A stretch of DNA of 41,859 bases, taken from the NCBI GenBank assembly GCA_002344355.1, contig DDTN01000049.1, positions 1 through 41,859 of the forward strand, in the 5' to 3' direction. Below the pieces are notes generated by a model, which was given only the letters and a program-made list of their open reading frames with translations, had not been told where the DNA came from and made no database searches. Shown here piece by piece: positions 7,891 to 15,445 of this stretch. Source of the stretch: Proteobacteria bacterium UBA2363. Lineage in GTDB: Bacteria; Pseudomonadota; Gammaproteobacteria; Xanthomonadales; UBA2363. Made by a program: the position numbers and the translations under genes. Position 1 is the stretch's first letter; every line of letters starts with the position of its first letter.

Positions 7891-8399
7891 GTGGCCGGTC
7901 GCTTCGCCCCCGGACCGGACTGCGCCCTGGTGGTGCTGGACAGGATCAACACCTTCGACTTCCCCAACGGCGGTCGCCTGCGCGCCGCTGCGCTGCACAT
8001 CGCTCCGGCGGCGCCTGCGTGTTCGCCAACGACAGCTTCGGCCATTGGCGGCACGGGCTGGAGGAAGTGGTCGCCAGTGCCCGGGGGGACCGCGGGGCGG
8101 CAGTTCTCGAACTGCTCGCGCCGGGCCCGGACGACCGCTTCGTGCTCAAGTCCCGGCACAGCGCCTTCCACGGCACCGCCCTGGCGACGGTGCTCGACGA
8201 ACTCGGTGCGCGGCGCCTGGTCCTGGCCGGGATCGCCGCCGAGGCCTGCGTGCTGGCCACCGCGTTCGCCGCGCACATGCGCGACTGCCCGGTATGGGTC
8301 CCGCGCGACTGCGTCGGCGCCATCCATCCCGCGCGGGTGTCGGCGACGGTCTCGGTGCTGTCGGCCTGGGGTCTGGCCACGCGTCGCGCCGGTGCCTGA
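7891..8399 (+). pseudogene. Isochorismatase-family cysteine hydrolase, disrupted by an internal deletion
   Basis: Two pieces of one isochorismatase-like protein lie in different frames. The first (from GTG 7891) reads ALVVLDRINTFDFPNGGRLR, carrying the catalytic Asp. The second (from about 8010) reads CVFANDSFGHWR, then FVLKSRHSAF with the catalytic Lys and GIAAEACVLATAF with the nucleophilic Cys, ending at 8399. At the junction (about 8000-8015) roughly 12-14 residues normally present between the two motifs are missing. The frame change requires a loss of 3n+1 bases, for example 40, so a single sequencing error does not explain it. An ATG at 8019 could still give a 126-residue fragment without the Asp. 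It starts 10 bases after LigD and was presumably the last gene of the operon. Assembly collapse is the alternative. Confidence 0.75.
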
Positions 8400-8419
8400 C
8401 CGTCGCCGGCGCAGACGTC

Positions 8420-9886
8420 CTACAGCTCGCCCAGGCCCTCGGCGATGCCGCCGACGCCGACCCGCAGCAGCTTGAGGGTGTTGGTGCCGCCCAGGGCGCC
8501 GGTGTGGTCGCCGGTGGTCAGCAGCACGCGGTCGCCCTCGGCCAGGTATTCCAGCTCGTGCAGGCGGCGCACCGCCTCGCGGGCGGCCAGCTGCGGGTTG
8601 CCGCCGGGGGCGTCGAAGGCGATCGGGTAGACATCGCGCAGCAGGGCCATGCGACGGCGCGCGGCCTGGCTGCGGGACAGCGCCAGGATCGGCACCTGGG
8701 TGCGGTAGCGGGACAGCCAGCGGGCGGTGGCGCCGGACTCGGTGAGGGCGACGATGGCGCGCACCCCGACCTGGCTGGACAGGAACATCGCGGCCAGCGC
8801 GATCGCCTGGTCGGTGCGTTCCAGCGCGCTGTCCTGGGCCGAGAAGTCCGGGCGCGACTCGAACTGCCGCTCGGCGCCCCGGCAGACCCGGGCCATGGTC
8901 GCCACCGCGCGCTCGGGGTAGCGCCCGACCGCGGTCTCGGCCGAGAGCATCACCGCATCGGTGCCGTCGATCACCGCATTGGCGACGTCCAGCACCTCGG
9001 CGCGGGTCGGCACCGGCGCGTCGACCATCGACTGCAGCATCTGGGTGGCGGTGATCACCGCGCGGCGGCGCTGCACCGCCTCGCGGATGATCTTCTTCTG
9101 CAGGCCGGGCAGTTCGGCGTCGCCGATCTCGACGCCGAGGTCGCCGCGCGCGACCATCACCGCGTCGCTGGCGTCGATGATCTCCGCGAGGTTGGCGATC
9201 GCCTCGGCGCGTTCGATCTTGGCGATCACCCCGGCTTCGCCGCCGGCCTGGCGGATCAGCTCGCGGGTCAGGTCCATGTCGGCGGCGCTGCGGCAGAACG
9301 ACACCGCCACGAAGTCCAGGCCCAGGCGCGCGGCCAGCTCGATGTCGGCGCGGTCCTTGGCGGTGAGCGCGTCGATCGACAGGCCGCCGCCGAGTTTGTT
9401 GAGACCCTTGCGGTCGGACAGCTGGCCGTCGGTCAGGACCCGGGTGCGCACGCGCGGCGGCTCCACCGCGGTGACTTCCAGCGCCACCAGGCCGTCGTCC
9501 AGCAGCAGGGTGTCGCCGACCACGACGTCGCCGGGCAGGCCGGGATAGCTCACGCCGACCCGTCCGCTGTCGCCGGCCGGCGCATCCGGACGCGCGTCGA
9601 GAACGAATTCCTGGCCGGCGACCAGGTCGACCCGCCCTGCGGCGAATCGCTCGATGCGGATCTTCGGCCCGCCCAGGTCGCCCAGGACCGCCACTTCGCG
9701 GCCGATCCTCGCGGCCGCCTCGCGCACCGCCCGGCAGCGCCGGCCGTGCTCCTCGGCGTCGCCGTGGGAGAAGTTCAGGCGGACCACGTCGACGCCGGCC
9801 TCCAGGACCCGGGCCAGGGCGTCCGGCGGATCGGTGGCCGGGCCGAGGGTGGCGACGATCTTGGTGCGGCGCAGGTGCTCGCTCAT
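8420..9886 (-). CDS. pyk: Pyruvate kinase
   Basis: Converts phosphoenolpyruvate and ADP to pyruvate and ATP, the last step of glycolysis. The 488-residue length is normal for the family. It begins MSEHLRRTKIVATLGPATD, with the N-terminal strand and substrate-binding Arg/Asn region (VVRLNFSHGD). The catalytic motif VIAKIERAEAI contains the active-site Lys and metal-binding Glu, and VARGDLGVEI and ATQMLQSM follow. The B-domain lies at about residues 70-170 and the C-terminal regulatory domain at about 345-488. The ATG at 9886 fits the conserved N-terminus. It converges on the broken hydrolase with a 20-base gap and diverges from the PH-like gene. Confidence 0.97.
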   Translation of the reverse strand: MSEHLRRTKIVATLGPATDPPDALARVLEAGVDVVRLNFSHGDAEEHGRRCRAVREAAARIGREVAVLGDLGGPKIRIERFAAGRVDLVAGQEFVLDARPDAPAGDSGRVGVSYPGLPGDVVVGDTLLLDDGLVALEVTAVEPPRVRTRVLTDGQLSDRKGLNKLGGGLSIDALTAKDRADIELAARLGLDFVAVSFCRSAADMDLTRELIRQAGGEAGVIAKIERAEAIANLAEIIDASDAVMVARGDLGVEIGDAELPGLQKKIIREAVQRRRAVITATQMLQSMVDAPVPTRAEVLDVANAVIDGTDAVMLSAETAVGRYPERAVATMARVCRGAERQFESRPDFSAQDSALERTDQAIALAAMFLSSQVGVRAIVALTESGATARWLSRYRTQVPILALSRSQAARRRMALLRDVYPIAFDAPGGNPQLAAREAVRRLHELEYLAEGDRVLLTTGDHTGALGGTNTLKLLRVGVGGIAEGLGEL

Positions 9887-10040
9887 GGGGTCAGTGCGTG
9901 TTGCGGCCAGGCGCCGACGTTAGCAGGATGGCGTGGCGCCGGCCGGTCCGGCCTCCCGGCCACGGAGTGTCGCCGCCTTGCCCCGGCGCGCCGGACATGG
10001 ACAATCGGACCCCGCCGCAGATGCGCGCCAGGAGGCCGCC

Positions 10041-10562
10041 ATGACCCGACCGCCCGCCTTCCAGGAAACCATCGCGCCGCCTCCGCTGGCCTGGGCCGTG
10101 CTCGCCGGGCTGCTGCTGCTGCCGATCGGCTTCATGTCGGCGGTGCTGGCCAGGGACCCGCGCGCCGCATCCGTGCTCGTTCCGGCGATGGTGTTCGTGC
10201 TCGCCCTGGTCGCGGTGCTGGTCTGGCCCTGCCGGCTGCGACTGGATTCCCGCGGACTGCATCTGCGCCACGGCCTGTTCCGGCACACCGTGGCCGCCGC
10301 CGATCTCGACCCGTCGCGCTGGCGCAGGATCGACCTCGACCACGAGCGCGAAGCGCGTCCGCTGCTGCGCACCATGGGTACCGGCCTGCCGCGCTTCCGC
10401 GGCGGCTGGTACCGCCTGCGCGACCGCCGGCGGGCCTTCGTCCTGCTCAACCGCTGGGCACCGGCCTGGATCTACGAGCCGGCCACGGGGCCGGTGGTCC
10501 TGGTCACCCCGGCGCGCGGCCAGGCCCTGGTCGAGGCGATCAGGACGCTCGGACGCGGCTGA
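10041..10562 (+). CDS. Two-helix membrane protein with a bacterial PH-like domain (hypothetical)
   Basis: 173-residue protein. Two hydrophobic segments near residues 14-35 (LAWAVLAGLLLLPIGFM) and 44-62 (VLVPAMVFVLALVAVLVWP) are followed by a cytosolic domain of about 110 residues. The pattern (LRLDSRGLHLRHGLF, then a Trp-rich GGWYRLRDRRRAFVLLNRW) looks like membrane-anchored bacterial PH domains, which are small and of unknown function. The ATG at 10041 has a perfect AGGAGG five bases upstream. It is a single-gene unit, divergent from pyk and closed by a strong hairpin just after its stop. The family assignment rests on the helix layout and pattern only. Confidence 0.7.
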   Translation: MTRPPAFQETIAPPPLAWAVLAGLLLLPIGFMSAVLARDPRAASVLVPAMVFVLALVAVLVWPCRLRLDSRGLHLRHGLFRHTVAAADLDPSRWRRIDLDHEREARPLLRTMGTGLPRFRGGWYRLRDRRRAFVLLNRWAPAWIYEPATGPVVLVTPARGQALVEAIRTLGRG

Positions 10563-10568
10563 GCCGGA

Positions 10569-10612
10569 GGGACCGGGACGCCGCCGCCTGGCAGGCGGGG
10601 CGTCCCGGTCCC
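10569..10612. terminator. Strong hairpin between convergent genes (likely bidirectional terminator)
   Basis: A perfect 14-bp stem: GGGACCGGGACGCC (10569-10582) pairs with GGCGTCCCGGTCCC (10599-10612) around a 16-base loop. It starts 6 bases after the PH-like gene stop and ends 20 bases before the end of the minus-strand protease gene. Only a short GTTT follows on the plus strand, so the U-tract is weak. Position between two convergent stops supports a shared terminator. Confidence 0.7.
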
Positions 10613-10632
10613 GTTTCAGGCCCGGGTCCGGC

Positions 10633-12111
10633 TCAGGGGATCGGATTGGTCGGGCAGGGGAAGCTCGCCGAGCGGGTCGCCTGACCGGCGTCGTTGGACA
10701 CCGTCACGCTGACCGAGACGGTGGCGAACCGGGTGCAGCGCCCCCAATGCCAGTCGCCCTGCGAAGGCTGCCCATGGCTGCTCTGCCACTGCACCTGGAC
10801 CGGCGAGTCCGAGGTGTACTGGACGTTGCACATGTAGGTGAGCGACCCGCTGTTGAACGGGTCCGGGCAGGCGAACCCGGTGATCACCGGGGGATTGCCT
10901 GCGCCACCGCTGCCGGTGACCAGAACCGCACCGGCGGCGGACAGCAGGGATTGCAGCGGCTGGAAGAAGGTGACCGGGGTGGCGAAGGCGCAGTTGGTGC
11001 CATCGGCACCGAGCTGGCCGCCGCTGGTGACGCCTTGCGCCTGCCCGGCGGGGGTGATGAAGGATCCACCGGAATCGCCCTGGCCCACGCACGCCGAGGC
11101 GCGGGTCAGGCCGTATACGGTCCCCTGGGGATAGTTCACCGTCTGGTTCAGGCCGGTCACCGTCCCGCAACGCCAGCCGGTACGCGCCCCCGACCGGCAG
11201 ATCGCGGCATTGACCGGGGCCGGCGTCTGGCCGGCGACCGCCATCGGGCTGCCGGCGGTCGCCACCTGCGGAAGCAGGCTCCAGGCGCCGTTGGTGATGC
11301 GCACGAAGGCACTGTCGGCGCCGGGGAACACCGACCAGTCGAAGATGCCCTGCGCGGCGCCGTTGTGGCCGATGGTCGCGGTGCCGACCTGGCCGCAGTG
11401 GCCGGCGGTGACGAAGCCGTCCTGGCCCGAGCGCCGGGCCGAGAAGCCGATCGAGCACCAGCCGCCGCTGGCCATGTTGTAGCGCAGGCCGCCGATCACC
11501 TGGAAGGCCGGCTGCGGCATCGCCTCGACCGCCTGCAGGTGCACGCCATCGGCCGGAACGCCGGAGGCCGCGACCAGGTCGATGGCGCTGTCCAGGTGGC
11601 CGCGCAGGTAGTCGACCACCACCTGGTTGCGTTCGACATCGATGTGCCAGCCGGCGAGCACCGGCTCGCGCGGGCGGCGCAGCACGGCGCCGCGGTGGCT
11701 GCGGTCGAGGTCGGCGACCATCGCCTCGAGCTGGGCCAGGCTGCGTCCGACCTCGACGATCCGGACGCCGTCGTGGCGGGCCCGACGGGCGTCGCCGCCG
11801 GCGACCGCCACGACCAGCGCCAGGCGTCCGTCGCTGCCGGTCTCCAGCCAGTCGCCAGCGTAGCCTTCGGCCAGGAAGGCCCGGTAGAACCCGGCGAGAT
11901 CGCCCAGTTGGGCCTCCCGGACCAGGCGGTCACGGGCCTGCGTGGGGGTCAGCCCCAGGTCGCGGCCCATGGCATCCAGCAGACCCGGCGACGGCGGCGC
12001 CGCGGGCGCGGCGAGGGCGGCGCCCGCGGCGGAAAGCGCGAGTGCCGCGGCCAGGGAGAGCAGTCGGGACGGCGCCGGCTGGCCGCTCCGCACGGTGCTT
12101 CGATGGTTCAT
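10633..12111 (-). CDS. Secreted S1E (alpha-lytic/streptogrisin-type) serine protease with prodomain
   Basis: 492-residue pre-pro-protease. A signal peptide (about 1-35, LLSLAAALALSAAGAALA) is followed by a prodomain (about 40-195) of the alpha-lytic type that folds the enzyme and is then removed. The mature chymotrypsin-like domain begins around residue 205. The catalytic triad is visible: His238 in VTAGHCG, Asp266 in GADSAFVRI and Ser347 in GQGDSGGSF; paired cysteines flank His and Ser. An extra C-terminal domain of about 90 residues (400-492), with a PxITGFACPD start and Cys/Trp-rich strands, may bind polysaccharide or a substrate surface. Extracellular lytic proteases of this family are typical of Lysobacter relatives. 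The ATG at 12111 has GGAG ten bases upstream on its strand. It is transcribed away from the heptamer array. Confidence 0.93.
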   Translation of the reverse strand: MNHRSTVRSGQPAPSRLLSLAAALALSAAGAALAAPAAPPSPGLLDAMGRDLGLTPTQARDRLVREAQLGDLAGFYRAFLAEGYAGDWLETGSDGRLALVVAVAGGDARRARHDGVRIVEVGRSLAQLEAMVADLDRSHRGAVLRRPREPVLAGWHIDVERNQVVVDYLRGHLDSAIDLVAASGVPADGVHLQAVEAMPQPAFQVIGGLRYNMASGGWCSIGFSARRSGQDGFVTAGHCGQVGTATIGHNGAAQGIFDWSVFPGADSAFVRITNGAWSLLPQVATAGSPMAVAGQTPAPVNAAICRSGARTGWRCGTVTGLNQTVNYPQGTVYGLTRASACVGQGDSGGSFITPAGQAQGVTSGGQLGADGTNCAFATPVTFFQPLQSLLSAAGAVLVTGSGGAGNPPVITGFACPDPFNSGSLTYMCNVQYTSDSPVQVQWQSSHGQPSQGDWHWGRCTRFATVSVSVTVSNDAGQATRSASFPCPTNPIP

Positions 12112-12261
12112 GGTGCTCGTACTCCAATGGTTGGGTGGACCGCATCCGGTGCGGATGCGGCGATCGACCTCGACCCGCCCGGACCAGGCCCGGTCCGGCC
12201 CGGCAGTCCGGTGCGGATGGACAAGGTATGGATGGGACTAGGTCACAAGTAGCCTACGCAT

Positions 12262-12288
12262 TTCCACATTATTTTCCGTGTCGTGGAA
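12262..12288. promoter_or_regulatory. A+T-rich dyad upstream of the S1 protease gene
   Basis: Six-base inverted arms, TTCCAC (12262-12267) and GTGGAA (12283-12288), flank a 15-base spacer rich in A and T. This patch is markedly poorer in G+C than everything around it. It lies about 150 bases upstream of the protease start, so it could be an operator or part of a promoter. Function is inferred only from composition and symmetry. Confidence 0.3.
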
Positions 12289-12369
12289 TACAGGCCGGGC
12301 ATGCGCCCGGTCACAGCCGGGCCGCGACGCCCCGGGCTGTCGTGGCGTCGCGCTGGCGGTGCGGGGGCC

Positions 12370-12495
12370 GGGACCAGGGACCAGGGACCAGGGACCAGGG
12401 ACCAGGGATCAGGGATCAGGGATCAGGGATCAGGGATCAGGGATCAGGGATCAGGGATCAGGGATCAGGGATCAGGGATCAGGGATCAGGGATCA
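12370..12495 (+). repeat. Perfect heptamer tandem array, 18 units
   Basis: Five copies of GGGACCA (12370-12404) are followed without interruption by thirteen copies of GGGATCA (12405-12495), 126 bases in all with no mismatch other than the C-to-T block change. The right flank decays into a partial GGTAGCAGGAGCAGGG. The 3' block carries thirteen GATC sites at exact 7-bp spacing. The length and purity suggest recent slippage expansion, so copy number is likely to vary between strains. It lies 245 bases upstream of the beta-helix gene start and 259 bases upstream of the divergent protease start. Confidence 0.97.
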
Positions 12496-12739
12496 GGTAG
12501 CAGGAGCAGGGCCCGGGGATCGGTGAGCGGGGCGCGTCAGGGCGGACGACAGGGCGGATGCCTGCCATCGCCGGCATCGTTGCCGGGCCGGGGGCACGCT
12601 GCCCGGGCGGCGATTCGGGTGCCGCATGGTGTCCTGCCCCGCGCAAGCCTCTGCGCCGGCAAGCCGCCCGACAGCCGCGCTTGCCTGTTCGCTTCGCTGC
12701 CCGGCGGGATTAGGGGAGGAGCCACCCGGAGTCCGCCCC

Positions 12740-15289
12740 ATGTCCGCTACCGTCCGTGCCGCCCTGCTCGTCGTCCTGGCCTCCCTGCCCTGGCCGGCCC
12801 TGGCCCAGGTCGAGCGCTGCGTCCGCAACGAGGCCGAGTTCACCCTGGCCTGGGCAGTGGCGCAGACCAGTTCCGCCGAGCCGCTGGTCATCCGCCTGGC
12901 GCAGGGCAGCTACGACCTGGCGCTGACGCCGGTCGGCATCTACCCGGAAGGCGTGCCGGCGGCCCGACCGGTCAGCCTGCTGGGCGGCTACAACAGCACC
13001 TGCACCAGCCGCAGCGACAATCCCGCCGCCACCGTGCTGACCAGCAGCCGCGATCTGGGCACCCGGTACGTCGACCTGCGCACCGACGCCGGCCAGACCG
13101 GCAACCTGACCCTGGAGCGCCTGCGATTCTTCGACCTGGCCGGCCTGGCGATGCGCAGCGAGACCGAGACCTCGCCGGAGCGGGCGCTGCGCATCTCGCG
13201 GGTGGTCTTCGACCGGGTCCGCGACGTGCGGGTGCTGTCGACCACCGACGTCGACATCGACAACAGCGTGTTCTGGCGCGGCGGCAACGTCTCCTTCCCG
13301 ACCATCCCCTGGACCAACTGCGGCCTCACGGTCGACCCGGTATCCAGCATCCTGGAGCGGCTGACCATCCGGCACAGCACCTTCGTCGCCAACACCGGGC
13401 CGGCGGCGCTGTGCGTCGGCGGTACCGTCCAGGTCGACAGCAACGACTGGTCGGTGAACCTGACCAGCAACATCTTCCGCGACAACGGCGCGATCGACAT
13501 CCGGCTGACCAAGCATCCGTCGCAGCCGAACATCCCGGCGACCCTGCGCAACAACATCTACGCCACCCTCGACGCCAACCGGCCGCTGACCTCGGCACCG
13601 GTGGCGACGCTCAACGTCGATCCGCTGTTCGTGGACGCGGCCGGCGGCGACTTCCGGCTGCAGGGCGCCTCGCCGGCGATCAACACCGGACGCACCGACG
13701 TCAACCTGGTCGGCCAGCGCGACTTCGAGGGCAACCCGCGCTGGTTCGGCCAGGCCCCGGACCGCGGCGCCTTCGAATCCAACATCGGCTCGACCAGCCC
13801 GGTGCTGACCGTGACCAACGCCAACGACGCCGGCCCCGGCTCGCTGCGCCAGGCGCTGATCGACTCCAATGCCGCGCCCGACCTCAACACCATCCGCTTC
13901 AACATCGCCGGCGCCTGCCCGCGCACCATCACCCTGGCCAGCCTGCTGCCGGACATCGTCCATCCGGTCGCCATCGAGGGCTACAGCCAGCCGGGTTCGG
14001 CCCGCAACACCGCCGTGCTGGGCTGGAACGCCAGCCTGTGCGTGGTGCTCAGCGGCGGCAACCAGATCACCGGGGCCTATGGCCTCAACGTCAACACCAG
14101 CGCCTCGGCCAATGCCACGGTCAGCATCGAGGGCATCGCCTTCTCCGGGCACTCGATCGCCGCTGTGCAGTTCGTCGGCGGCCGCGACCATCGCTTCACC
14201 GGCAACCAGGTCGGCGGCACGGTCGGCACCGCCCTGCTGCCCTCGGCGACCGGCGTGCGGGTCGGCGCCGCCGTCGAGGGCGTCCGCATCGGCGGGCCGG
14301 AGCCGGCGGAGCGCAACGTCGTCGCCAACGCCACCGGCATCGGCATCAACGTGTCCGGCAGCGGCGCCACCCAGCCGTCGCGGACCGTGATCGAGAACAA
14401 CTACGTCGGCACCCAGAGCGGCGGCGACGTCCGCGGCAACAACCGCGGCATCCTGATCCGCGGCTTCGAAGGCATCGTGCGCGGCAACGTCGTCGCCAAC
14501 AGCGCCTCGCACGGCATCGAGCTGGACGGCGCCCTGGCCATGGCCAACCGCATCGAGGGCAACCGCATCGGCATCCCGGCCGCCTGCGCCACCTGCGCCG
14601 ACCGCGGCAACGGCGGCCACGGCGTGCTGGTTCGCAACGGCGCCGACGGCAACCGGGTCAACGGCAACCGCATCGGCTGGAGCGGCCTGGACGGGATCAC
14701 CGTCGCGGCGGCCCGGCAGAACACCCTGCGCCGCAACGAATTCCACGACAACGCCGGCATCGGCATCGACCTGGGCGACGACGGCATCAACTTCACCGAC
14801 GCCAACAACGCCCAGCCGGCACCGGCGGGCGCGGGCAACGACGCCCAGAACAAGCCGCGCCTGACCAGCGTGCTCGGCGACGCCGGCACCGCCTGGGCCA
14901 ACGGCGCCCTGAGTTCGGCCAATGGCTGGTACCGCATCGACTTCTACGGCGCACCGGGCTGCACCAACCTCAGCATCGGGCCGCTGCCGGTCGGCGCCTG
15001 GGGCCAGGCGCGCGACTGGCTGGGCTCGACCGTGGTCCAGGTCACCGGCGGCAACGCCACCACCAACGGCAGCGCCAGCTTCCAGGGCGTGCCCCTGCAG
15101 CGCGCCGGCAACCCGGCCTACTTCGACGAACAGCGCCGGGTGATGGCCACCGCGACCCGCCTGCAGGCCAGCGGCGTGCCGCCGTTCACCAGCTACCGCG
15201 ACCTCGGCACCTCCGAGCTCGGCCGCTGCCAGACCTTCGCGTTCGGGATCGGCGACGTGATCTTCGCCGACGGCTTCGAGGTTCCGTAG
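12740..15289 (+). CDS. Secreted right-handed beta-helix protein with IFxDGFE-type C-terminus
   Basis: 849-residue exported protein of unknown function. The signal peptide is MSATVRAALLVVLASLPWPA plus LAQ. Residues about 60-350 form a first region of Asn-rich strands (NSVFWRGGN, IRHSTFVANTG, LTSNIFRDNGAIDIR), typical of parallel beta-helix (PbH1) coils. At about 353 a second module starts with VLTVTNANDAGPGSLRQAL, the common SLRxA-type entry to beta-helices, and continues with repeated RxEGNxIG-like turns to about 690. The C-terminal 160 residues are non-repetitive and end GIGDVIFADGFEVP. The ATG at 12740 is chosen because GGAG (12729-12732) is 7 bases upstream and the signal peptide then starts correctly. 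Such folds often bind or cut polysaccharide, but no catalytic site is recognised. Confidence 0.85.
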   Translation: MSATVRAALLVVLASLPWPALAQVERCVRNEAEFTLAWAVAQTSSAEPLVIRLAQGSYDLALTPVGIYPEGVPAARPVSLLGGYNSTCTSRSDNPAATVLTSSRDLGTRYVDLRTDAGQTGNLTLERLRFFDLAGLAMRSETETSPERALRISRVVFDRVRDVRVLSTTDVDIDNSVFWRGGNVSFPTIPWTNCGLTVDPVSSILERLTIRHSTFVANTGPAALCVGGTVQVDSNDWSVNLTSNIFRDNGAIDIRLTKHPSQPNIPATLRNNIYATLDANRPLTSAPVATLNVDPLFVDAAGGDFRLQGASPAINTGRTDVNLVGQRDFEGNPRWFGQAPDRGAFESNIGSTSPVLTVTNANDAGPGSLRQALIDSNAAPDLNTIRFNIAGACPRTITLASLLPDIVHPVAIEGYSQPGSARNTAVLGWNASLCVVLSGGNQITGAYGLNVNTSASANATVSIEGIAFSGHSIAAVQFVGGRDHRFTGNQVGGTVGTALLPSATGVRVGAAVEGVRIGGPEPAERNVVANATGIGINVSGSGATQPSRTVIENNYVGTQSGGDVRGNNRGILIRGFEGIVRGNVVANSASHGIELDGALAMANRIEGNRIGIPAACATCADRGNGGHGVLVRNGADGNRVNGNRIGWSGLDGITVAAARQNTLRRNEFHDNAGIGIDLGDDGINFTDANNAQPAPAGAGNDAQNKPRLTSVLGDAGTAWANGALSSANGWYRIDFYGAPGCTNLSIGPLPVGAWGQARDWLGSTVVQVTGGNATTNGSASFQGVPLQRAGNPAYFDEQRRVMATATRLQASGVPPFTSYRDLGTSELGRCQTFAFGIGDVIFADGFEVP

Positions 15290-15324
15290 GCCGGCCTGGC
15301 GGCCGCCGGGGCCGATGGCCACGG

Positions 15325-15366
15325 GGACGGCCCGCCGCGCGGGGAATCCGGCGCGGCGGGGTGTCC
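15325..15366. terminator. Hairpin between convergent beta-helix and hemolysin III-type genes
   Basis: A perfect 10-bp stem, CCCGCCGCGC (15331-15340) with GCGCGGCGGG (15351-15360), around a 10-base loop. It is extended by GGAC/GTCC outer pairs after a small internal loop. It lies 36 bases after the beta-helix stop and 80 bases from the end of the opposing gene. No U-tract follows, so it may be a stability or pause structure rather than a classical terminator. Confidence 0.5.
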
Positions 15367-15445
15367 GGCCCATCGTCCCGCACCGGGGCTTTCGTCCATG
15401 GCGCGGCCTGGCGCGGGACGGTCTCCCCGGACAGGCTGACCAGGC

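Larger units (their letters stand above)
12112..12739. other. Gene-free stretch between divergent secreted-protein genes
   Basis: 628 bases between the S1 protease (minus) and the beta-helix gene (plus). It holds the 5' regions of both genes, an A+T-rich patch with a TTCCAC/GTGGAA dyad (12262-12288) and the perfect heptamer array (12370-12495). Open frames run through the array, but only because the repeat contains no plus-strand stop; there is no start, ribosome-binding site or codon bias to support coding. I see no clear sigma-70 promoter here. Confidence 0.7.

Noticed and set aside
5487..8327. 946-codon antisense open frame opposite LigD
   Set aside because: It mirrors the G+C-biased codons of ligD and has no recognisable domain or ribosome-binding site.
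8019..8399. The 126-codon frame as an intact small gene
   Set aside because: It begins in the middle of the isochorismatase fold and lacks the catalytic Asp and first strand, so it is treated as part of the broken gene.
12283..12739. Open frames encoding GSGIRDQ heptapeptide repeats through the tandem array
   Set aside because: The repeat lacks plus-strand stops in every frame, so openness means nothing; no start signals or conserved extension are present.
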